A stretch of DNA of 64,000 nt from Prorocentrum cordatum. Taxonomy: Eukaryota > Sar > Dinophyceae > Prorocentrales > Prorocentraceae. This document shows positions 32,544 to 41,469 of this stretch, one piece after another; position 1 is the first letter of the stretch; each line of letters opens with the position of its first letter. Made by a program: the position numbers and the translations under genes. The notes under the pieces were generated by a model. The model searched no databases. It had not been told where the DNA came from and saw only the letters and a program-made list of their open reading frames with translations. The DNA is taken from NCBI GenBank assembly GCA_963575745.1, contig CAUYUJ010016885.1, forward strand, positions 134,001-198,000, given 5' to 3'.

Positions 32544-33115
32544 CTGCGATCGGGCAGGGATGCGCATGGCCTTGCCTCCCTTCACACTACCCACCTTACC
32601 GACGACTGCTGCACAACCCTGTCTGCTACACATCACACGTGCCGCGCCACCTGCCTGGCATGCCCAGACGTGTATACATCTGGGAAGTCCATGTTTATAC
32701 ATACACACACTATACGCGCGTGCACATGTAGACGCGTACGCGCACCTTCCACAGAGCACGCATGGCGCGACCGAGGCAATGCAAGCAAACGCAGCGCCAT
32801 CCTTCTAAGTGTATACACGAAGCCTCGCTTGTAATCAACCTTCCCCATACTTGGATCTACTCACCACTTACGACATGACGTTCTGGAGTATACATGCTGT
32901 GTACACATTCTGCACATGCTCTGTACAAACTCTGTTCGATACACGCCAGCTCAAACGCCGAGGTTTCCATCCTCGATATCTTCTTCCAGAGCGAGACGAA
33001 TCGGGCGCCCCCGACCGAACTGCATCCAGATCGTGCTTTTGCCAACTGCACGTCTCGAGATTGCCCCCCCCCGGTCCTCTCCGCCAGCTCTGGATGTTGC
33101 TTGTCAGGTCAGCGT
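32544..33115 (-). other. Probable intron between Rep and helicase exons
   Basis: The Rep frame and the helicase frame are offset by two bases, and the last part of the Rep frame (below about 33,100) loses protein-like character. The interval is TA/CA-rich, with repeated GTATAC and GTGTACA motifs (for example GTGTATACAC near 32,810 and TGTGTACACATTC near 32,900), unlike the GC-rich exons. The 3' site is proposed at 32,544; the 5' site was not located, and dinoflagellate introns may use GC or GA donors. Confidence 0.5.
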
Positions 33116-36100
33116 CGCCAGGGTACAGCTTCTCCCGCATCTTGGAGCGCGCAATCTTCCGCGGTGGCTCCTGGGCATTCCCGCGAGCCCCCGCTGGCAT
33201 TGCACTGGAATGCCGAAGAGCAGACTGTCGCAGTGGCAAGTTCAACGTGGGCGCCCTGTTCGGCGGGTCCCAGAAGGACATGCTCTGCTCCAGCGCTTTG
33301 TGCACCGAATGGGAGAGGTTCCCAATGTCCTCGCCAGCGGCATCTGCCCCGGCGTCTCGGTCTACTCGCCGTAACTCTGCCATGATGCTGCTGGGGCTGA
33401 GGACCGGAAACGCGTTCTCGGGTAGCGCCTCCACCGGCTTCGAGTCCTGGTCGTCCTCGCCCTCGTCGGCGTTCTCCGGCATCGTCGTCATGGTGCGGAG
33501 CACGTTCGCCCACAGGATGCGGTTGGACGGCGAGACGATGTGGCCGCGAAGGTAGTGCTTGAGGGCTACTCGGAAGCTCGGCGCGCCCCTCCCACAGCGC
33601 TGGCGCTTGGGCGGCAAGTTCAGATTCTTCGCTAGCGGAACAGGCCCCCGAGAAGATCCGTACTTGCACACCAATGTCCATGGTCGGAAGTACGCAGACA
33701 AAATGGCGCTGCGGCGCTCAGGCGTCATTTCGGGCTGAGGCATGACGGACCCGATGAAGACGGGTAGCGCGGGGACGCCCCGGGGTACAATCACGTACAT
33801 GTGCGCGAACTCCATGTCGTCTGGGTCTTCTTCGAGCGCAAAGTACCTGCATCCCTCCGCGGGTGGCTTCACGACATAATGGACCCCAGGCCGTGGAGGC
33901 CCATCAGCCGCGGCCGGCGGCGAATTCGCCTTCCACTCCGTCGGGCCCGTCGATGGCTTCGAAGCATCTCTTGGTGGCGGGTACGTTGGTACCACCTCGA
34001 ACAAGCGGACGAACTCGTACGGGCTCAAAGTCTTCAACTCGGCATGATTGGGTCGGTAGGCGTACGCTCGCGCCGTCGCGTCCGGCGGAGTGGCCACCTC
34101 GCCTGCGTCCGTGAACACCACGGACCTCTTCTGGCGCCGCGCCGTCGCGCGCCCCGCCCGAGTCTCGTCGGCCACGATCTGGAGGAAGCAGCCCGCGTAG
34201 AAGTCGGCGACAGGGCACGACGTGATGCACTCCGCTGCGAGCGGGTTCGGCCTGTCCGCGAAGTGCGCCAAGTTCACCTCCTCGAAGATCGTCCGCGCCA
34301 CGCCCTTGGCCTCCCAGTCCCCGATGCAGCGGTGCACAGTGTTGAGCGTCTGCTGCATCTCGGACTTCCCATGGAGTCGCTCGGCCAGCGTGGACAGGCA
34401 GGTCTTCGCCAGTTCCCGCGCCTTCTTCCCGACGCGCTGCACCTTGGAAATGTACCCGCCGATGTACCGCGAGGAGTTCGACATGGACCGCTGCACCGCG
34501 AATGCGATGCGTCGAAGGTGCCCTTCTTCTGTGTCTTCTCTGGAGCCGTGTCGACACAGGCAGTTCGGGTCGTGAGTAATGCCTGTGATCAGCGGGAGCC
34601 GGTTGTTCGGCGCCGTGTGCGTGTTGCTCCGAAATGCCACCGCCAATGCTGGACAAGTCCCGCTCAGGAAATCGTCGTTCCGAGGCCCCGCGATCTCGCC
34701 CAACGCATTCCTCGGCCCGTTCACTTTAAGCCCGACTTCCCTGGCCACCTGAGGGCACACAACGCGGAATCTCGGTCCATCTGGGGCCGCCATGAGCATG
34801 GTCTTCGGGAAGCCGTGCTTGCACTTGTCGCCGTGTTTGCAGCCTTTCTTGATGCAGTGTGTGAGCGGCTTCCCGTTGGGATGGTGGTGATGCTGGACCT
34901 TCGAGAAGATCATCTGCGCATCTGCCTCGTAAGCCTGCTTGAAGGTGGCCGCGTCGGCGTCGCAGGCAACGGCATCGCACCCCTCGTCCCACTTCGTCTT
35001 CGGCTCGGCATGGTCCACATACGCGGGCCACCGACACAGACCTACGTGCTCCGATGCGCGGTGATTCTGCCGCCACTCAGACTCCAGCGACGGTAGGCTC
35101 TCCCGGTGCTCCTCGGGGGCCCAGTGCTCTTCCCTGTGGACCCACGCGTGCCACTCCTTCACCGCGTCCGCCAAGCCAGGGGACTCCCGAATTGTCCTCG
35201 CGATCTCAGTCAAGGGTGCGTGCTGGAACATGTTCGCGAGGTACACGAACCCGTGGAAGTGGAGCGTGCCTAGGTGCTGGTTCTCGACGGCGCCAAGCAA
35301 AGCTGCAGCAACCCCGAAAATCCCGCCCATGGGGCGCGAGTTGGAGCCGAACTTGTCCGTGCAGCAACAGCACCGGGGCTGCCTACGATATCTTCGCGCG
35401 ACGCCGCACTCGGCGCACAACCGCAGACCCAGGAGGCGGCCCAAGATCACGTTCACGGCGACGCGGAAGCCCTGAACGACCGAGAGAGGATCATTGGCCA
35501 CTTCGCACAGACGCAAATCGAAATCGGGGAGCTCCGCGTCGGCGCTCTCCGACAATGACGGCCACTCCCGTGACGCCAATCGTTTCCTCATGGCATTCCG
35601 TGCGTCGTCTGTGCACCCCGCGCGCAGCAGCGGGTCGCCCTGGCGTGCTCTGTGTAGACGCATCACCAAGCAGGACTGCTTCTCATTTGGCGAGATGGTG
35701 ATGAAAAGCCCGTGCCCGTATCCAATCGCGCCAGACTGGAATACGTGGCCCATCCTGCGACGCAGCTCCTGGGTGCCTGCAAGGCTGCTCGTCACAGAGC
35801 GCATGTTGTGCACGATCTGTTTCTGGGTTGTGTCCAGGCCATGCGCCATGTGCAGCACCGTCAAGTTGCCAGCAATTGGCCGCCTGTTCGGCCCGTAGTA
35901 CCCCTTCGCCAACAGGTCGTGCAACCCGCGGACAGCCGTGGTCAGGCGCTCCGTGAAAGCGGATCCGTCTTCGTCCTTGTACTTCCTGACTTTGCTCCCC
36001 AACCTCGCGGTGATGCCCAAAAAGCGGAAGTGGACATTGCGCATGCCTGGGATGAAGAGCCAGTCCGATCGGATCTGGTGTTCCACTCGGCGACTCATGC

Positions 36101-36332
36101 CTGCAAGCCACATCCCCATGCTGATGGACGGCCGGTTTTGCACTTCCTCGGGCCGCCCCACCGCGCGGCGCCGATGTGCGGCATCGGCACCGTTGCGCCA
36201 AGACCTCGTGAAGTCTGGCCCCCCGCTCTGCCACAGCAGCGTGTGCGGGAAAGCGATCGCGGGGCACTTCCCGTTCCACTGCTCCAACATGGCCGCGTCG
36301 GCGACGTACGGGACGACCGGCCCGCCGTCCAT
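32868..36332 (-). CDS. Helitron Rep (HUH endonuclease) ORF
   Basis: Rolling-circle replication initiator domain that nicks and rejoins single strands through tyrosines. In the 1154-codon frame starting at ATG 36,332: Rep motif 1 LFITISPNE (209-217), HUH motif TLHFHGF with His358 and His360, a Cys-rich segment CIKKGCKHGDKCKHGFPK (493-510) typical of Helitron Rep proteins, and motif 3 SRYIGGYISK with Tyr623 and Tyr627. These catalytic residues are all present. The frame is continuous upstream through a single TGA (36,336-36,338) with a 212-codon frame and, through a TAG, with the OTU/zinc-finger frame, so the ATG may not be the native start. The final 60 or so codons (about 33,050 to 32,868) are probably intron read-through. 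Confidence 0.92.
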   Translation of the reverse strand: MDGGPVVPYVADAAMLEQWNGKCPAIAFPHTLLWQSGGPDFTRSWRNGADAAHRRRAVGRPEEVQNRPSISMGMWLAGMSRRVEHQIRSDWLFIPGMRNVHFRFLGITARLGSKVRKYKDEDGSAFTERLTTAVRGLHDLLAKGYYGPNRRPIAGNLTVLHMAHGLDTTQKQIVHNMRSVTSSLAGTQELRRRMGHVFQSGAIGYGHGLFITISPNEKQSCLVMRLHRARQGDPLLRAGCTDDARNAMRKRLASREWPSLSESADAELPDFDLRLCEVANDPLSVVQGFRVAVNVILGRLLGLRLCAECGVARRYRRQPRCCCCTDKFGSNSRPMGGIFGVAAALLGAVENQHLGTLHFHGFVYLANMFQHAPLTEIARTIRESPGLADAVKEWHAWVHREEHWAPEEHRESLPSLESEWRQNHRASEHVGLCRWPAYVDHAEPKTKWDEGCDAVACDADAATFKQAYEADAQMIFSKVQHHHHPNGKPLTHCIKKGCKHGDKCKHGFPKTMLMAAPDGPRFRVVCPQVAREVGLKVNGPRNALGEIAGPRNDDFLSGTCPALAVAFRSNTHTAPNNRLPLITGITHDPNCLCRHGSREDTEEGHLRRIAFAVQRSMSNSSRYIGGYISKVQRVGKKARELAKTCLSTLAERLHGKSEMQQTLNTVHRCIGDWEAKGVARTIFEEVNLAHFADRPNPLAAECITSCPVADFYAGCFLQIVADETRAGRATARRQKRSVVFTDAGEVATPPDATARAYAYRPNHAELKTLSPYEFVRLFEVVPTYPPPRDASKPSTGPTEWKANSPPAAADGPPRPGVHYVVKPPAEGCRYFALEEDPDDMEFAHMYVIVPRGVPALPVFIGSVMPQPEMTPERRSAILSAYFRPWTLVCKYGSSRGPVPLAKNLNLPPKRQRCGRGAPSFRVALKHYLRGHIVSPSNRILWANVLRTMTTMPENADEGEDDQDSKPVEALPENAFPVLSPSSIMAELRRVDRDAGADAAGEDIGNLSHSVHKALEQSMSFWDPPNRAPTLNLPLRQSALRHSSAMPAGARGNAQEPPRKIARSKMREKLYPGDADLTSNIQSWRRGPGGGNLETCSWQKHDLDAVRSGAPDSSRSGRRYRGWKPRRLSWRVSNRVCTEHVQNVYTACILQNVMS

Positions 36333-36335
36333 GGC

Positions 36336-36338
36336 TCA
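36336..36338 (-). other. In-frame TGA inside the Helitron polyprotein frame
   Basis: The frame reads TAGQRQQ, TGA, GCC, ATG GAC GGC, directly before the Rep ORF. The next 1154 codons are open. Confidence 0.85.
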
Positions 36339-37031
36339 CTGTTGGCGCTGACCCGCGGTCCCTTGCCGGGACGTCGCATCTGTGGGCGCGCAGGCGGTCG
36401 GTCTGGCATCGTCGAAAACAGAGGCGACGTCAGTGCTGGCCAGCGCCGGAGTCGCGTGCTTGTTATCCTGCACACTGCTCCTGGACGGATCCGCCACCAC
36501 CGTCGCCCGGTCCACGGCTGGCGGGACCTTCCCGTCGGTGTCCTCGGGGGTGCCGAGCCACGGGTAGCACTGCTTCACGCGCCTTTCAAACGCCTCCTTG
36601 GCAGCGGCGATTGCGATGGGATTGCCAGCAGCATCTCTACAAAAAGCGGGGTGGCCGCGGTCGATGAGCTCCCAGCCGAGCTGCAGCACCACATGAGCGC
36701 GGAGGCGCATGCGCTTCAGATGCTTCGACATGTCCTTGTCTTTCATCCGGAACTCGAAGCGAACCAAGTGGGCCAGCGTCTCGCCGTCGTGGGGCAGCGC
36801 CGCAGCAGCACTGGAACTCTCCGTGATGGCGAGCAGGCGCTCCAGGACGTCGTCCCAATGCACCAGGAAGCTGGCCAGATTACCGCGGACAGCGTACCGA
36901 CTGTGCGGATGCATGGCCTCTGGGGTTCGCCGTGCGAGCAGCGCGCCACTACCCCCCGTGCACCACTCGGCCACACTGCAGTTTCCAGGGGGGGCGGGGT
37001 CCGCAAAGAACAGAGAAGGGGCAGTGCCGCG
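36336..37031 (-). CDS. Helitron linker region between zinc-finger and Rep domains
   Basis: Open frame of about 231 codons bounded by in-frame TAG (37,032-37,034) and TGA (36,336-36,338), in phase with both neighbours. Content such as LVRFEFRMKDKDMSKHLKRM and VVLQLGWELIDRGHPAF resembles the segment that precedes Rep in Helitron proteins, where a conserved block is followed by a VL--LG--L-----P-F pattern. No catalytic motif is expected. Its start in the alternative two-gene view would be a GTG at 36,974, which is not convincing in a eukaryote. It is best read as part of one polyprotein now interrupted by stops. Confidence 0.7.
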   Translation of the reverse strand, partial: RGTAPSLFFADPAPPGNCSVAEWCTGGSGALLARRTPEAMHPHSRYAVRGNLASFLVHWDDVLERLLAITESSSAAAALPHDGETLAHLVRFEFRMKDKDMSKHLKRMRLRAHVVLQLGWELIDRGHPAFCRDAAGNPIAIAAAKEAFERRVKQCYPWLGTPEDTDGKVPPAVDRATVVADPSRSSVQDNKHATPALASTDVASVFDDARPTACAPTDATSRQGTAGQRQQ

Positions 37032-37034
37032 CTA
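37032..37034 (-). other. In-frame TAG inside the Helitron polyprotein frame
   Basis: The frame reads NNQASCAK, TAG, RGTAPSLFFADPAPPG and continues open. No frame change occurs across it. Confidence 0.8.
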
Positions 37035-38978
37035 CTTCGCGCAGCTCGCCTGATTGTTCATGAGGTGGCCCTTATCGCCCTCGACGTAGAACGCCATCAA
37101 ACTCGTCCACACTGGCGTGGCCGCGGCCATCTCGATCCACCGGGGCTTGTGCTTCTCCCACCATGCCGACACGAACCCGACAAAATTGTCGTTGGCGATG
37201 GCGGGACGCGGGATTCGCTCCCGCACCGTTCGCGTCTTCGCGAAAATGCCGCGGCACTGCCAGCACAGAGGTACGCGGCACGACTCGCACAGCTCATCAA
37301 CAACTCCATGCTGACGGTCGCACACCACGTCTTCCGGGCAGCACAGGAAGCGCATGGAGTTCTGGCTTCCGTTCGGACCATTCCACCGCACCGTTCGCAC
37401 CCACGGCGAAGACGCGGTTGTCTGCGTCGGATAGTGGTGCGACCGCGTCCCGCGGTGGTCCGGAGCAGGGTGCGGGAAGTGCGCCAGGAACGCGTCCAAG
37501 CCGAAGGCGTACTCCAGGAGCTCACGCGGACAACTGCGCAAGAGCCCGCGCAGTGGCGTCCATCCAATCTCACTGACTCCAGCGGACTCGGGGTCCTCGA
37601 CACTCGTGTAGATCTGACCGCAGCAGAAGCACACCAGCGACGACAAACAAGCATCGTTCGCCACTTGCCTCATGGTGCGAATTGCCCGCCGGTCTCTGCA
37701 AATGCCGAGAGCTGGCATGCCAGTGCGCGCCCGGACCTCCACCGCCTGGCAGTAGATGGACCAGATCCACGCTTCCTGCTCCTCCAGCACCTCGGCATGG
37801 ACGCCGACATCGTCGGCGCTGTCAGCGAGTCTCTTGTTCCACCCCTGCCTCCACGCTGCTGGGAGGCAGGCCTGGTGGCAGCTGATTACGTGGCGCCGCA
37901 AATCCCCTTCCGTCTCCCCGGTCCAGCGGCACTGCCGAACGGCGCAGTTGCAGATCGGCCACTGCAATCCGTCCATTACCTCCTGGATGTTGTCTGCGGC
38001 GTCCGACGGGTCGAACGGCGGAGGAAGCGTCGGGTCCTGCCGGAGAAATGCAGAGAAAGCCCGAGCTGCTTCGTGGGCGACGTCCAGCGTCGTGTGCGCC
38101 ACGTCGGCGCCGCAGGCCAAGTGGTCAACGTCGGACTGCTCTGACCCGGCAGGGGCCTCCGACAGCTCGGAATTGGAGTCCGACGCCGGCTCTGAGGGCG
38201 ATGACTCCCGGTCGGCGTCGGAGTCAGACTCGGGGGCCTCCGCGGCTGCAGCGGCATGCTCTTCGCGTTCGCCCTGCGGTCGGAGACGCCCTGACGCGGC
38301 GCGCGGCAGCCGCGCCCCGTCGGCGGCCTGCGGGCGCGCGTTGCTGCCGGAACTCGCGCCCGCCGCACTCCCTCTCAGTGAACTGCAAGCGCCCGGACGC
38401 CTCGGCTCAGGATGCGGCGGCGGCGGAGAAGGCGCCCGAGCGGGCGCGCCAGCGGAAGAGTCTGCCGCGCCGACTTCATGGCGCGAGCGTGGAGGCCGGG
38501 GTTCAGGATGCGGCGGCGGCGGTGGAGGTGGCAGCGGTGGCGCGGTCTCCACTCCCAGAGGGTCGTCGAGAATACGTAGAACCTGATGACAGAAAGCCGC
38601 CACGTCCTCCTCGCCGAATAGCGCATCCACGTCAGCGAAACACGACGGGTCGCTGAACTTCCCCCGGCACGCGGTCGACGGCCCCCACGGTCGCGGAGCG
38701 TTAGCTCCTGACGTCGCCACGTCCACCGCATCGTAGTGTGAATACCCGTCGACGTCATAGTGGACAAAAGCAAAATCGAGCACTGGGATTTGCGCACGTC
38801 CCTGCAGCAACCCCTGGTCCGGGAAGATGGCCGCCTGGCTCCACGCGTTGAATGGCACGTACAGAGCGAGAGCGCCACAAGCCTCCAGGAAGTGCGTGAT
38901 CACAACAGCGTCTGCATATCGGCGCGTTGCCGACACGTCCTCCGAATGGAGGCCCATGCATATGTCCACGTAGAACAC
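37035..38978 (-). CDS. OTU protease C-terminal half plus zinc-finger region (Helitron exon 2)
   Basis: The exon starts at acceptor CCCACTGCAG|GTGTTC (AG at 38,980-38,979) after a pyrimidine-rich stretch. The first about 100 codons complete an OTU fold: HSEDVSATRRYADAVVITHF, then FVHYDVDGYSHYDAV carrying the probable catalytic His. A Pro/Ser/Glu-rich low-complexity linker follows. Then come CNCAVRQC...HVISCH (a C2H2/BED-like finger), LVCFCCGQ, and CCPEDVVC...CESCRVPLCWQC leading into RIPRPAIANDNFVGF, a pattern seen at the N-terminus of Helitron Rep-helicase proteins. It ends at the TAG at 37,032-37,034. The frame is open upstream of the acceptor to an ATG at 39,080, but those codons read as intron. 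Confidence 0.82.
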
Positions 38979-39283
38979 CTGCAGTGGGCGGGGGCAAGAG
39001 ATAACGCGGGGGTCACTGCGACTCCGCCATTGAAAGCCAGACCAGTCCCCCCAAAAATTCCTTCGCCCGAGTGAACGCATAAGCGCGGCCCCAGACGCCC
39101 TCTCGGCAACGCCCCGACGGCCCCGCCCTCAGAGTTCGAAAGCATCGCGTGCCTCCTGTGCAAGCACTATTTGGGAAATGTGCTCCTGGATCTCCGGGCT
39201 CCGCGAAGGGCACCCCTTCCTCCCCGTGCCCGCGGCGCCACCTTCCAGTTGGGGAGACTGCCCCACGCGACGCCACTGGCCAC
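38979..39283 (-). other. Predicted intron in the OTU domain
   Basis: 305 bp with GT...AG ends: GCGCAG|GTGGCC (donor G at 39,283) and CACTGCAG|GTGTTC (acceptor ending 38,979), with CTCTTGCCCCCGCCCACTGCAG at the 3' end. Both flanks are phase 0, and joining them fuses the catalytic-Cys half of the OTU domain to the catalytic-His half in frame. Both junctions share CAG|GT, as often in dinoflagellate introns. Confidence 0.7.
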
Positions 39284-39661
39284 CTGCGCTGGCAACTCCT
39301 TCTGCAGGCGGGCCCTCCTCTCCACGGCGTACTCGTCCAGCTGCAGCGCCTCGAACAATTGCCGGTTCCGCTGCCTCATCATCTTCACCAGCGTCCATCT
39401 GTACAGCTTCCAAGCCGCGCGGCCTGGAAGTCCCAGTTCGACAGCCGCAGCGCGGAAAAAGCACAGCCCGTCTCCACGAACAGGGCGCGCGGACAGCCGC
39501 ATCCCTGGCCGCGTCGCCGAGAGCAGATCAGCCACGCGACCCAGCGACTCGTTGGCGCAACTAATGCGGGACCGCCTGATGGCCTCCCCGTCATCGTCGA
39601 GCCCAACCTCGCTCGCGCGCGCCTGGTCGACTGCGATCTCCTCGTCGCTCGACTCCGCCAT
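39284..39661 (-). CDS. OTU cysteine protease N-terminal half (Helitron exon 1)
   Basis: From ATG at 39,661 (MAESSDEEIAVDQ), about 126 codons. SARPVRGDGLCFFRAAAVEL contains the OTU catalytic motif D-G-x-C-x-F/x-R-A with Asp and Cys present. This is followed by a Trp/Tyr-rich helix (AAWKLYRWTLVKMM) and ends KELPAQ at the proposed donor. An upstream in-frame ATG at 39,718 is possible, but the acidic MAESSDEE start looks more natural. OTU proteases cleave ubiquitin-type linkages; in Helitrons they may process the polyprotein or counter host ubiquitination (not shown). The active-site residues are intact. Confidence 0.85.
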
Positions 39662-39718
39662 GGCGCGCCAGAAGCGTCGCCGCCCCGCAGGCCAACTGGG
39701 CAGCCCTGACTGCGGCAA

Positions 39719-40190
39719 GACTGGACCCCGGAGCCGCTATCGAGCCCACATGGTTCACAGATGCCGCGCGCGCTGAGATGGGCCATTGTGGGACGCACGG
39801 CTAATGGGCGAATTCCGATGCGACCTCAGGTTGCGCGGCGCTCGGCGCATGCTCCGGGGTTGTTTTCAAAATGGTCTTGCATTGAAGCGTGATTTTCGGA
39901 AGGGCGCTCGCAGACGCCACGCAGCCCCCTGGGGCTCCACGATCCCGGAAGTCTAAAAGGACCTGGGGTTCACAGAGACAGAATGGATCACAACCTCCGA
40001 TGCCCCAGCGAACGTGCTGCCCGCCCACAGGGGTCGGATCAAAAGGCCTCGAAGGTGCAGCCAGGAAGAAGAATCACAGAGCCCGAGATCGGCTTGGCCA
40101 TCGCTCCCCGGAGTATCTCCCGCGGTCACTGCGGGTTCGCATTGAAGTTTAAACGCGACCTCAGGTTGCGGGACAGACAACGCAGAAGTT
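39719..40190. other. Non-coding flank of the Helitron
   Basis: GCGACCTCAGGTTGCG occurs at about 39,820 and again near 40,157, and GCATTGAAG occurs near each copy, so part of this flank is duplicated. No gene was seen. The Helitron 5' end should lie here, but no boundary was identified. Confidence 0.5.
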
Positions 40191-40194
40191 CCCC

Positions 40195-40380
40195 AGCAGT
40201 GATGAAGACGATGGTGGTGCTCATGATGGTGACCGTTATCGTGTGGCCTCGTGCGCCGGCGAGTGATGATGACGATGGTGGTGCCGGTGATGGTGATGCC
40301 GATGGTGGTGTTTGTCGTCCTGGTGGTGCTGATGATGGCAGGTAGGATGATGATGGCGAGGCTGATGATGAAGGAGGTTG
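40195..40380. repeat. (GAT/GGT)n imperfect microsatellite
   Basis: Degenerate GATGGTG/GATGATG repeats. Confidence 0.85.
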
Positions 40381-40724
40381 CTTTCAAAAATCGGACAGAC
40401 CACTGGGATAGCTTCAGAAAGATGAGGGAGGGAGGTTTTTGCAACAGCGCTGGACGTACAAGCCTAGACCAAGCGTTTGGGGTTATGGCTGCTTTCGCTT
40501 TTTATTGTGCTCGAAAAAGGTCAAAGCTAATGTACATGCAGCACCGTGCGAGCAGCTGCGGATCGAAAGTCCCGATAATCATGGGAGCGCGCTGTATGGC
40601 CGACGGGGAGAGCTGGAAAATGTTACTACCTGAGCGCTGGACTACCTGAGCGCTGGAACGAGTCCTTCACCCCTCAGTGTCAAGAGATGTGCAAGCACGA
40701 CGAGGCGTTGGTCAAGAGGCCTGG

Positions 40725-40860
40725 TCAAAACTGCCGCTGAGAAGGCAAAGCTGGTTCTGCCGCTGAGAAGGCAAAGCTGGTTCTAGCCGAGTCTGTGGCT
40801 CGGCAGTCGTGGCGCTGAGAGGGCAAGGCTGGTTGTAGCCGAATATACTCGGGGGTTGCC
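40725..40860. repeat. About 26-bp direct repeats
   Basis: GCCGCTGAGAAGGCAAAGCT is followed by GGTTCT twice in tandem (from about 40,733 and 40,759), with a third diverged copy at about 40,810-40,840. Confidence 0.8.
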
Positions 40861-41048
40861 AGGGGTGCCCCCGGCCCAATGCGCTTCTGGCTTCTCGTGC
40901 CATTTTAGAGCCCCCAGGGCCCTCTGACCCCCGCGAGGAGCGCTCTGGAGGCCGCGGGGGCCCCCGCGGAACTTCTGGGGCACCTTGGGCCAAGGACACC
41001 TTGAGCATCATCCGATATAGCGCCGGCCAGCCTGCGCTCGGAGCGGCG

Positions 41049-41468
41049 CTACTTCCCGGCGCCGCCCTGGCGCGGCACGGCCGCGGCAACCGCGGCGAGG
41101 GCATCGAGGTTGAGGGCGCTCACTGTCTCCGCGTTCTCCATGGGCTCCAGGGCGCGCAGGAGGTCGCCCGTGGGGGGGCTGTCGCGCACGAGCACAAGCA
41201 GAACCTCCAGGCCGTCGAGCAAGGGCTCCAGCCCGTCGAGCTTCGCCATGTCGTCCGCCAGCATGGCCGCCTGCGCATCTGCCTGCAATGATTCGAGGAA
41301 GCGATCAAGCTTCGCCACGATCTTCGCAACGGCCGCCTCCGGCGACAAGTCCCTCGCCGCCGCCGCGGCTGCCATGTCCCCCTCGATCATCGTCAGGCGC
41401 TGCGCCCACTCGAGCCTTCGAACGGGGGTTGCATTTCCCGAGGCAACGCGCCCTCTGCGCCGCCGCAT
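41049..41468 (-). CDS. C-terminal part of Ala-rich hypothetical protein
   Basis: Minus frame of about 139 codons ending at 41,049. It has helical, heptad-like content (AAVAKIVAKLDRFLESLQAD, DDMAKLDGLEPLLDGLEVLL) and overlaps the end of the 41.39-43.08 kb frame in another phase. A short intron or a frameshift between about 41.42 and 41.52 kb would make it the last exon of that gene; the exact junction could not be fixed. The family is not recognised. Confidence 0.5.
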   Translation of the reverse strand: MRRRRGRVASGNATPVRRLEWAQRLTMIEGDMAAAAAARDLSPEAAVAKIVAKLDRFLESLQADAQAAMLADDMAKLDGLEPLLDGLEVLLVLVRDSPPTGDLLRALEPMENAETVSALNLDALAAVAAAVPRQGGAGK

Positions 41469-41469
41469 C

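Larger units (their letters stand above)
29620..39720 (-). mobile_element. Autonomous Helitron-like element (OTU - zinc finger - Rep - helicase)
   Basis: A single minus-strand module about 10 kb long encodes, in order, an OTU-type cysteine protease, zinc-finger regions, an HUH Rep domain with paired tyrosines, and a Pif1-type helicase followed by CxxC repeats. Rep plus Pif1-like helicase is diagnostic of Helitrons, which move by rolling-circle replication. OTU domains occur in some animal and oomycete Helitron/Helentron elements. Terminal sequences could not be fixed: a 6-bp-stem hairpin (29,660-29,675) lies about 60 bp beyond the helicase stop, but no convincing CTRR end or 5' TC boundary was identified. 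The limits given are the coding limits plus this hairpin. Confidence 0.85.

Noticed and set aside
33801-38144. Long plus-strand open frames (431 and 810 codons) opposite the Helitron genes
   Set aside because: They are antisense shadows of the Rep and OTU exons. GC-rich codons suppress stops on the opposite strand, and they lack domain motifs.
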